From positions 13,736,480-13,800,479 of the forward strand of contig NC_136010.1 of the NCBI RefSeq assembly GCF_048128805.1: a DNA stretch of 64,000 nt, read 5' to 3'. Below the pieces are notes generated by a model. That model ran no database searches. It had not been told where the DNA came from and saw only the letters and a program-made list of their open reading frames with translations. Position 1 is the first letter of the stretch; every line of letters starts with the position of its first letter. Positions 25,958-37,000 of this stretch are shown here, piece after piece. The translations under genes and the position numbers were made by a program. This DNA is from Centroberyx gerrardi. Taxonomy: Eukaryota; Chordata; Actinopteri; Beryciformes; Berycidae.

Positions 25958-26100
25958 ATAATATTTCTATAGGGACTTATCTGTGTCTGTGGTAGGCAAT
26001 GGAGTGATTATAGTGGGCTTATTGTACTTTGTGGTCTTTTTTTTTCTTTTCGTCTGTGATATCACTATAATATTCCTACAGGGACTTATATTTTTACTGT
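25958..26100 (+). repeat. Copy 3 of an approximately 150-bp interspersed repeat
   Basis: Begins CTATAATATTTCTATAGGG, contains TTATTGTACTTTGTGGT and ends CTATAATATTCCTACAGGG. Same block order as copy 2, about 1.4 kb away. Confidence 0.55.
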
Positions 26101-26636
26101 TCTTTTTCACAAGAACTATTCTTGTGAAGTAGCCTAGTCTGAATAAAACTGGGCAGAATCAGCTCAGGTCAGAGGAAAACATTTTTGAAAGTGTCTTGGA
26201 TGTCTGAATAAGAAAAAACTCCCAGTTGCCCATGGATAGACTAATAAGGTTTTGACAAACAATAATCCAATTTAGTCTAAGGTTCCCTAAAAAGATTACA
26301 TTTCAATGATTCATAAACCTATAGGCCTCCCGAAGTTTCCATGGAGTAAAAAAATATGATAAGCTATTAGGCCTGTAAAATACTTTCTGTTGTCTATCCG
26401 GAAAGGTCCATTTGCTAGAATGAAAGTCAACTTGGCACTGAGTTAGTGTGCACCCAGCATGCAAAACCAAGAGAGGGTGGGGTTGTGGAGGGTGGGAGGG
26501 TGGGTGGGGGGGGGTATTATTATCAGGAAACATGGAGGAGCTGGCTCAGGGGGATTACAGTCAATTACATTCCTAAGCAGCCCATACACACACAATGGCA
26601 TTATAGCATGGTGTGCATTACAGTGTCACTCTATGA

Positions 26637-26928
26637 CAGGGATTCCCAAACTTGCTTGTCGGGGGCCCATCAAATTGATGCACATTAGGTCATGAACCCC
26701 CATTTGGTAAGATTTTGTCTGCAGGGACCCCCATATGAGAAGATTTTTGTTGTTGGATATGATTTGCTGGACTACTGTGTTTCCTGTAGAAGTAGAGGTG
26801 ACAGTGGGGAGATACAACTGACAGTAGAGATTCCTATAACATTCTCTCACATGTCCTATCTTTGAATAAAATAACAGTGAAATTAAACTAGTCCTCATAT
26901 TGCTGGGGGACCCCCTGGAAATCACATG
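26637..26928. mobile_element. hAT-like MITE with exact 8-bp target duplication
   Basis: A 292-bp insertion flanked by CTCTATGA on both sides (26629-26636, 26929-26936). The left end is CAGGGATTCCCAAACTTG; the right end is poorly inverted. The internal GGACCCC-type sequence resembles the elements at 8849-9948 and 41602-41908. No transposase. Confidence 0.7.
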
Positions 26929-27559
26929 CTCTATGACACAGCAAACAAAATACCCTTGTGCAGTGGAGCGTGCCTGCTGGTCTTCACTGCCACCATGTGG
27001 ACCAACCAAACAGAATTCCCTCTACTCTCCCTTGTATCAAGAGCATGTTTTCATCAGCCCAGATGAGCTATTGGGACTATTTGAGTAGCCTGTATACCAA
27101 TGTTCAATTAGATTTAAAATGTAAAATAGTAATGTCACAAGTATGCATTTTAGAACAATTGTCTCTATTTAGGTGCATTCTTTATTATTTTCTCATTGTA
27201 TGAAGAGAAATCTTATGAAAGAAGACATTTAATACTAGTCAATTAGCCAACAAAATGAACATAGAAAGTAAATTGGTGTAATCGTTGTAAAAAGATGATT
27301 TATTAGCCCAAGTGGCTATTTTGTAATTCATTGTTTCATTGCTGATAGTAGGCATCCAAATCTGTTTTTGTTCTGTTTGACTATGGGTTATTATAGCCTA
27401 ACATTTTTATTTGTAACATTTTCATTCGATGACCCAAATAAAGTTTATTTATTTTTATCTTTAGCTTTTGTACCTAGATTGTATTTTCATTTCTTGGGGG
27501 TCCCAGCAAAACGTCTGCGGTTTGTTTTGCTTTGGAGTTCACCGTTAGAGGGCGCTAAT

Positions 27560-27917
27560 GGTGTATTTTAGGAGTCGAAAAGGCAACTCCTCCGCTGTCG
27601 TTGGCGTGTCTGCCTCTTGTTGTTAGGCAGGTTGTCAGGGGCAGCGCATCAGCTAGTCAGCTATCAAGCGATTAAGCGACCTTCGTTAATGATGACACAT
27701 TTGTTTACCAAAGAAAACAACTTGCGACATATCTTGCTTGCTTTTGCGCGGAACCGCCCTGTATATTTGAGTAAAAACAGCAGGGACGACGGCGTTTTAC
27801 CTTTGTCCAAAACAGTCAGAGGTTAGTGGGTTAGCACGCAGCTAGCTAATGATGGTATCTGGCACTAGCAGGCTAGGCTAGGTTGGCTAACGTCAGGCAG
27901 CCAGCTAGTGAGCAAAG
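27560..27917 (+). promoter_or_regulatory. p4htm: p4htm promoter and non-coding first exon
   Basis: A CpG-enriched, TATA-less region ends in AAAG followed by the GTAAGC donor (27918), and the next acceptor (TTTTCTTTAG) ends at 28024, so a 5'UTR exon joined to the coding exon is likely. It contains a 45-codon upstream ORF at 27689-27826. The exact start site cannot be read from sequence. Confidence 0.5.
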
Positions 27918-28059
27918 GTAAGCCTGTTCGCTGTGTCATTTGCAAATTCAGCAAAACGATAATGACAGACGTTGCCAGTGCCTAGCAAATACCACCAGGT
28001 TTGCATTGCGTTTATTTTCTTTAGTCAATTGGTGCAACAATTGACTAATCCACTCATCG

Positions 28060-28068
28060 ATGCGATGA
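28060..28068 (+). other. Minimal uORF overlapping the p4htm start
   Basis: ATG CGA TGA lies 5 nt upstream and out of frame; its stop codon overlaps the p4htm ATG at 28065. Such start-stop overlaps can reduce initiation or force reinitiation. Directly visible; regulatory effect is inference. Confidence 0.6.
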
Positions 28069-31000
28069 TGGGAGACGCTCAGGAAAACCTATCAGAGAAG
28101 GATGAGCCCATCGACGACCCATCGTTGCCCTACATTCCCCCGTATCGCTCCGCTCTGCCGGGCCGAGATCGACTCCACATCCAGAAAAGTAATGTCTGCT
28201 CTCGGGCTTATTTCGTTGTGGTCATGGTCTTCTTCCATGTCTACATCTTAAATGTCATTGCCCTTCTACTCTACGTGCACTACAACAACGGCCCAGGGGA
28301 TATTGTTAATGGTGATGGGGCCTCCTCTGCACCCATCAGCGAGGGTGAAAGCCCTCTGCCCCATCCTGGCCCACATTCCCGAAACCTCGATATGGATGAT
28401 TACCGTCAAAGTTTCAGTCTTCCTCGCATTGAAGGGATACGGGTGAGGAAATTTACATTATTTAATGTGATGAAGGTTGTGTCTTGGCAACAGTTTTAGT
28501 TCATGATTTAGGTGATAACAGCATTATCACTCCATCCTTATCCATCAAAAGCCATTGATACACAGTCAGTCCACTAAATGAGAACTCATGACTGATACTG
28601 ATTGGATAGTTCAGATTTCAGAATTTCACTGGGGCAGCCCAACCTAGAATCGAGTAAATCTTTAAATTGCATCAGTACATAATGCCACTTAGTAACTCAT
28701 GACTGAGTGAATAATAATAATAATAATAATAATACATTTTATTTGAGGGCGCCTTTCAGGACACCCAAGGTCGCCTTACAATGCATAAAAAGAAACATAG
28801 TCGAACAGGTAAAAACTGCGAAACATGGCAAAGACACCAGCATAGACAAAACAAAACAAATGACATAAGGTGGGCAGACATATAGGAGGGGGAATAAAAA
28901 CAGTAACACTGTAAGGATATAAGGGAAAGGCACAGTACGATGAGCATTACAGTGAGTAGGCCAGTTTGAACAGGTGAGTTTTGAGGTGGGATTTGAAAGC
29001 TGTTATGGTGTCAGACTGTCGAATGTGTGGGGGCAGGGAGTTCCAAAGCCTGGGAGCAGTGCAGCTGAAAGCCCTAGCACCCATGGTGCTGAGGCGTGAG
29101 GTGGGGATAGTCACAAGACCAGCTGAGGATGAGCACAGGGAGCGGGAGGGGATGTAATCACCACCTGTAATAACGCCTCTTGTACATGCATAGGTGGGTC
29201 ATGTTCAGCAGGTGTCTCTCATGCCAGACAGAACACACGAGATGAAGACGCTCAGCCTGAAACCTCTGCTCTTTGGTAAGGACACTCTGCTCCTTGGGTA
29301 TTAGCTGCCATGCATGAATAAATGGGATACCATCAATATTTGGAATACAATTTTTAATTTTTTGTCAATGTCATACAAATATAGACCAGCAATATTTAGT
29401 TATACTATACTATAATTCGTAGATATGTACATTTTCATCATTTTGTATTTTTTATCCTCCACTGTGAGTGAGCTTGGTACTTTCTGAGACCTCCTGTGTC
29501 CAACCCATATCATCTTTTCCTTAATTACATAAATACGGTCATGACTTGATCAAGCATAATTTACAGTCACGGGGATGCGGTCAGAGTCCTGCTACCTTGG
29601 CTTGAGATTTCTAATTCTGACAAATGCTATGCCTATGCTTTCCCTAAACCTTCATATTGCCCATAGCAGTTTAATGCTCCTTTCAGATCTTCAGTTCTTT
29701 CTACGTCTCTAACCCTACACATGAACCTAGCTTCTGCATCGGTGGTGTTTCCATTTGCGCGCCGCTGCCATCAGGTTCTTGTCGTGTCTCTGCCATGCAA
29801 AGGCCTTGTTGACCACCAGGCGCTCCCCCTGCACTGTGCCCGTCACCAGGAAGGTGCCACCTCGAGGGTGGCGACGTGTCATGTTCCTTACACAGGTGGC
29901 ATCCCTCTCCAGCCACAGCTCAATGCGGGAGCGGATCTGCCCACCCAGCAGGGGTCCGTGCTTCAGAACTTCCAGTTTGGAGGCCAGGGAGAACTGGGAC
30001 AGACTTACAGGACTGAACTTGAGCCGTGTCAGACGTAGTTTTACCACTGGGAAGACAGTGAACAGCAGATATACATTAATTAATACATATTTGATATCAC
30101 TGGCATAAGGAGCCCCCTCCTTTTATCGCCTTGTCTTCTACTTCTTGTCCAAGATAAAATAAAATGAAGAACTTAAAGGGCATATAATCAAGGATTGGAC
30201 CAGAGAGGAAAGAAGAAGTGGAGGCATACTGCTACTCACCAAAATCACTCCTACAAAAGGTCTCCAGTGTATCTTTAGAAGAGGAGGCCTCCTCCAGTTC
30301 ACAGTCCCGGCAGCTCGCCTGAGGCACTGAAATAGGCAAACCACCAGTTAAGTAGTTAGTTGAATAAAGCAAACCAAAGGCTGTGTATCTGTGCAGCCAA
30401 TTTCTTACCTCTGCGTCCCCCTGCATGAACACTAGTGTTGGTGATGGAGGAAATACACATGAGATGGTCTGCAGGAAATTGGTCACAGCGCAGAATTTCA
30501 GGCCAAGGGTAGCCATAGCAACTCATGATTGGTGCACAGCTGTCCCGCACGGACTCACACAAACTCCTGCAGGGCGATACAAACCTGAAAAGGAGGGATG
30601 GAGAGGGAATGTTGTCAGCAGTGAATAGAATGAAGGATTCAAATCAATAGCACTGTAGGTGGAAACAAACTACACCAGATCAGATAACATTTCATCACTT
30701 GCTTTTCTTTTTCTCAAATGAGAGGTGTTACATTTTGGAATAAAGGACATGGTTGTGCTTTGATGGCTTAGTCTCTGTGAAACCAGGGACTTTCCTGAGA
30801 GGCTAGCCCAGATTTGCATAGCTTTCAAAAGGCCGTTAACCCTTCCTCAACTTATTCCTCTGTACCTGTGGACGTTCTCATGAATGGTCTTAGATCTGCT
30901 CTATCTTAGTAATTCTCTCTTTTTTTTTTTTTTACAAAGAAACCATGACAATATCCCTCTGATTTCTATCTATTTTTTACCTAAGAACTTAATCTGGAAA

Positions 31001-34000
31001 AGCACTAATCGCAACCCCTGATTTGTGAGTTTCTTTTTGTGTAGGCAATGGACTAAAGCTGCATTTCACCTCAATTCAGCATGTACATTCCTGTTCAGTA
31101 ACACATTGCCATTAGCTAGATTGCATTCTTGGCCTTTTTCAGCACCCTAGTTGCAAGGGTTCTTTAAACTATTTCAGCCTGGGACCCAATTTTAATCTCA
31201 CACTGGGACCCAGGCTATTATACGCATTTCAGTACTCTAGTCAAGTCCTGGGGATACAGCAGAGACAGGCTTGTGACTATTATTGGATTCTGAACTAAGC
31301 TTACAAAACATTGTCCTATCATAATCTTAATTCCTACAAAAAGTCACATCATGAATTGAAAGAGTATAAAAAGGACTATATAATCATAGAATAAAGGCAG
31401 AACGATTTTGTGTTTACTCACCTGTCCAGGCAGATAGGGGCGAAGAGAGAGCAGAGGAAGATGCGGGCGTCAGGGTGGCACTCCCGGGCGAGTAGCGGCA
31501 GCCAGCTGGCACTCTGCTGTACAGCCTCAGCAGGAGACTCGTGGCCCAGCAGGTTGGGCATCCTCATGGTGTCATAGCCGATGCTTTGGCACAAGGCCAT
31601 GCCCGACGGGATGGGGACACAACGAGAAGAGCTGCGGGACTCCCACTGTCCACCTCCACCCATAGAGAGCATGGGCACTAAACCAGTACCAGTGCCAGGG
31701 TCGCCCCACACTCCACCATCCTCTCCTGCCTCCGTCTCTGCTCTAGAAACACTAGTATCTTCAAACCTAGTTTCAGCGTTAGCCTCAGCGCTCGCCCTGT
31801 CCCCTCCCCTGTCTTTCCCCCCAGATCTCACCCGACCTTCAGCCACAGCTCTCACTCTTCCCTCTGCCCCAGCTCTTGCTCTAGCAGCACCAGGACCAAG
31901 GGCTAATGTGCTGCCAGGCCCAGCAAGCAGCAGGAGAAATAGGAGGTGGGCTGAATGGTGGGATTTCTTGGAGGTAAAATGAGGACAAAGCACAGAAGTC
32001 ATCCTGGGACAGAAGGTGGAAAGGAGCAAACAATCCTGAAGTGTGTCTCTGAGTGAATGAAGATCTCTGTATGACAGTGCAGGAGGGGATGGCAGAATAG
32101 GTGTATTTATAGTGGGCGGTGATAACATTTGCATAGGAAGGGGTAAGGGGAGGCGTAGGGAACAATAGGGGGGAGGGGTGGGGTACAAATTAAAGTGTTT
32201 GAGATGGGGATCCACTCTTAATTAATTTGTGAGGAGGCTTTAAGTGTGTGTGATGGAGCTCAAGACGAGTAAGCTGGATGTTGTGGCGTTTGGATTGTTC
32301 TGGCTTTTCTGCCCCTTCCATCCCCACAGCTTGAGGTGAGGAAGAGAGACGCCCTCATGTCGTGAAACTCCTCCACCCCCTCCGTCCCAAATTCTCTTCC
32401 AACTCACACCAACTCCTCTATCCTGGCCTGACCTCTTTGCGTTTTTTTCACTCCTCTCCTTTATCCATCCCTCCTGCTAAGAGGGGAAGATGGGATTCTT
32501 TGTGATTAATCATTGTTGACGAGAGATAAAAGATGCATAATAGTAAGGAGATAATTAAGCTGGGTCATCACAGCTCTAGTGACAGTATGATAACCCTTCA
32601 AGAGAAGATAATCAACATGTGAAAAGTGCGTGAAAGTGACAGAAGTGCAGGGTGAGAGACCTATGCGTGGACACATATGTGTCAAAGGCTACAGCGAGAT
32701 CCACTGCAAGTGTGTGTGTGTGTGTGAGAGCATGTGTATAGGACACAAACAGAATTGGTGTTGTCCCGCTGCGCAGCCGTGGCCTGATTCCTGTTCAGAC
32801 AAGCAGGTCACTTCCTTTCCGGGGGAGAGAGAGAGAGAAAGAGGAGGGCGGGAGAGGAGGAAGGCTCAGTCCCCTTCATTCATATCAGCTCTCCAGAGTA
32901 ATGAGGCCTGACTGGACAATGGGGATTAACCAAATGGGTACAGTGTAACAGACACTGGGGACAAACAAGGCCTCTACTGTACAGGCAGCCAACCTGCTGG
33001 AAGCCTTTTATTAACAGGGGAAGAGACTGACGGGCACGGATGGATTGGTGGAAGGGAACAGGAGGGAACAATGAAACGGTACTTTATGCCCTCACATTTA
33101 TCTTAGGTCTTAATAACGCCTATAAATCTATCTGATAAAATACATAAATTAGGTCTCAGTGGTGTGACTATCATTTTCCAGGTAACCCAGGTGGTAAATG
33201 TGTCGGGATTAGAGCTGCAGAACAAATGGTTGAGGGAAGGAGCTGTGGAAAGAAGTTGTGTCTGACTGTGTGGATGTTGGGTGGCGTGGAGATAGCCTCT
33301 CTGCACATTAGTGGGTGTAAAAAAGAATAATGACACCAAATACTGATTGATACTGTTCCATATACTAACTAACATATCGCTGTTGTCCTGCAAAAAACCT
33401 TGCAACTCAAGATCAAAAGATTTTCATGTTTTAACGTAACTTGAAGGACTACATGCTCCTCTATGGGTTCAGAAAATTCTACAACCACTGGTCTTATGAA
33501 ACCCTTTTAAAACCCATTGGATAAACTCTAAAATGCATGTTGGTCAGGTTGAATAGTTTATGAAAAGTTGACATTTAGGAGATATAAGCTTTTTACTGGA
33601 TGGCGGCGATATGAGCAGCCACTGACTCCCTCCCCGGGGAAATGGCGACGCAGAACACCTCTCACCTTCCTCTTGGAGAAATTCAGCGCCCTGGCTCATT
33701 AAAACCATCAATGGGCTAGGATATACCACAAATGGCTCCCTGGAGAGTGACAAAGGGGAATAGGGTTTACTCATTATATACCATTTACACATCTGCTCAA
33801 ACATACCGCTGAGAGAGGGCTATATAGATAAACAAACTTGAACATGGTGGCATGCCTTTTTTTTTTCTTTTTTTTTTTATTAATTCAAGATTAAATACAA
33901 GATGTAATTTCATTTTACATCTGCACACAAATCAAGGCCTTTAACTGAAAACTGAAGACTGAAAACAATTTGTTTTGAATGATTCCAGATCTTGGTGAGA

Positions 34001-37000
34001 AATTATTTTACTCAACTGTGATAAGATTTTTATTAGATTTTTATTTAGGTTTTTTGGAGCCTACACATCCTAATCATATTATTAATATTTGCTTACATTG
34101 ATCAAACTATTTGAAAATTGCTCCCTCATCCTAAAAGGCAATGTAAGGCAATCTAAATTAATCCATTTAGTGGTGTGACAGATCAAGCAGCACTGTTAAC
34201 TGAGACCCTCTAATCCACTTAAAGGTCAATCACTCACTCACTGTCACTTGTGTGAAATAAAGGTCCATTTGGCGTGGGTGTGTATACTCGTTCTGGTTTG
34301 ACTTTGAACTACTCAGAGTTTGTGAGTGGAAATGTTTAGACTTGAGAAATTTGTAAGTTATTCATGTCCTTCAAGTGCAAGTCTTTGTCACTGCTGGGCT
34401 ATTCCATCAGCAGTTGAAAAGAAACTTGTTCAGTTTACTTTTCCTCAACTTGGGGCTTCACTTTCATCTTATCATGTGTGAAGGTCTGACTCATTGTTCA
34501 CAGCGGTTTGGCTGTGTGAACAAACCCGGAAGCTCAACCACACTTTGCATGCTTTTGATCAGCGTAGTCTCATCTCCGAGTCAATATCTGTGATGGCTTC
34601 TAATTCCTCAATCCTCTCTCTAAACTAGGATAGACTGAGGACTGGATGGTGTTATGATAATATGGGCCTTCCATTGCTATATCTGTATATTTGGCAAAGT
34701 CATAAAGTGCGGAAACTCAGTTGTACTGTCCAAAGTCATTGACCAGGATAAACTATTCCTTGTGTCACTTCAGTTCTATCCTGGGAAAAAGCAAGAGCCA
34801 TGTTGAACAATCTCATGTCTGTATATGGCAGACTGAGGCTTACCAGTCTGCCATATATAGACATGAGATCATTTGCAATGGGGAAACTAAATTAATGCAT
34901 AAGATAAGTTGGGTAGGTGGAACAAATGCATGTGCCTCTATTTCAAAGGACGTTAAGATGTTTGAGAAGTGTTGAGAACACCTAACTCAAGCATGGGAAA
35001 GACTGCAGTGTGTGTTAATATCCCCCACTCATGTCTTGTTCCTATTCCTGACAGAGATCCCTGGCTTCCTGTCGGAGGAGGAGTGCCGTGTGGTGGTGCA
35101 GCTGGCTCAGCTGAAGGGCCTGATGGAGAGCCAGACGACAGCACCAAGCGGGGGACAAGAGGAGTCAAACCAGCCACTGCTTTCTCTCAGCACAGAGGAG
35201 GTCTTCAGCCTGCTGGACCTGGACCAGGACGGGCTGCTGCAGAAGCAGGAGGTGACCAGACAGAGACAAAACCGAGAAAGAGATCTATTGTAGTCATGTG
35301 CCATACAGAGGGAGGAGGAAAATAGATGAACTTCAAGAAAAATCCAGAAGTCATGAAAAATTATGTGAACTGCCAGTATGTGTTTTGTTGTAGTGAAAAA
35401 ATGTCCTTGTCTCTCGTCCAGATTGTGAGTCACTCACGCTCTCGAGATGGGACCTGGTTGAGCCCAGATAACCTACGGCAGATACTCACTGGCCTAGAGG
35501 CCTGCCCAGCAGGTGTGTGTATGTGTGCACGTGTTGTGCGGAAGTGTGTGTGTGCGTGTGTGTGACTGTTGTGACCAAGATCATCACAAGAACAATATCA
35601 GTGAAGTTGTGGTTAAGTATTACAATGCTTCACTAAACTATGACAAGAATTAACGTGTGTATATGTATGCGCATACAAGCTTGCACATGGGAAGGTTTTT
35701 GTGTATGAAAGAGATTAATGCCAGCAGAGATTGTATCTGAATTGCATAAATTAGAATTTGTCATGCTCATATTGAACTGTTGAATTAAAAAAATCAATGT
35801 TTTTTTTAAATAAATGAATTCAAAAATTTTATTTGTAGGGCACAATTAGAAATGTAATGCAATGGCTTGAAATGTAACATGATTTTTATTGAATTTAACT
35901 TTAAAATTCAGTTTTCTCAATTCAGTTTGAGCTCTCTGAGACACATCCAGGGACTTAGGAAAAGCAAATGAGCAAAGATCAAATCCAACAACATTGGAGA
36001 GCGTACTGGTACTACTACTACTGGTTTTCAACAGCTAGTTGAAGTTTTGTCTTTGTCTTATTTCTACACTTTCAAGATCTACCTTTTGGTCAGGAACTTA
36101 TACTTGCCTCATATGCTCTCTGATGCCACCACATCAGAGAGCATATGTCCGGCCACATGGGCTAGTGAAACTAGTAGTTGCTTGCAGTACCAGAATGCTG
36201 ATTTGATCTTTGCACATTTGCTTGTGTCTCAGAGAGTTCAATCTGAATTGAGAAAACTGAATTTGAAATTATTGTCAATTTAATTATTAATTTAATTATT
36301 AAATTCAGCAATAATCACATTTGATTTCAAGACATTGAATTAAATTTCAAATTGTTCATGGTGAATACAAATTCAATTTTTGAATTCATTTTTTCTTTTA
36401 AATCATTTTTAGAATTCAACAGTTCAAGATGAGCATGACAAATTCAAATTTCTGCAATTCAAATACAATCTCTGCTGGGACTAATCTCTATCCATTTTGC
36501 ATGTGTGTGTTTGCGTATGTGTGAGTGTTTCCCTAGTGGTCTTTTTCTGGTAAGAGTAAGTGGCTGATGGGTGGCTGTGATTGCGTGTGAGTCTTTGTGA
36601 GTGGCAAGGCCGGAAGAGGGGTGACACCGTTTTGACCTGATGCCATAATGCCAGGCGTTGTGCGCGTCCCGGTCCGGATGTGCCTCATCCTATCTCATTA
36701 AAATCTGATTATCCTCCAACCCGTTTCCTTAATTTTTTCCCCCGGATCCCCTGTACCCCCCACTCGCCCCTCCTTTCACACACACTCTTTCGTTCCACAC
36801 CGCCCCCCAACCACCTCTTCTCCGGCACCCCAGAGCTATTGTTTCGGCTGGGGCGCGGTCTCCCAGGGGGAGGGAGGGGGGCCGGACGTTCACTCAGCTG
36901 AGAGTAACAGCATACAGTTGTACATAGAGAGAAGGAATGGGGGGGGAAAGAGAGAGGGGAGCTGTCACAGCCTGCTGTACACCACATTGCCCAAGTCTTC

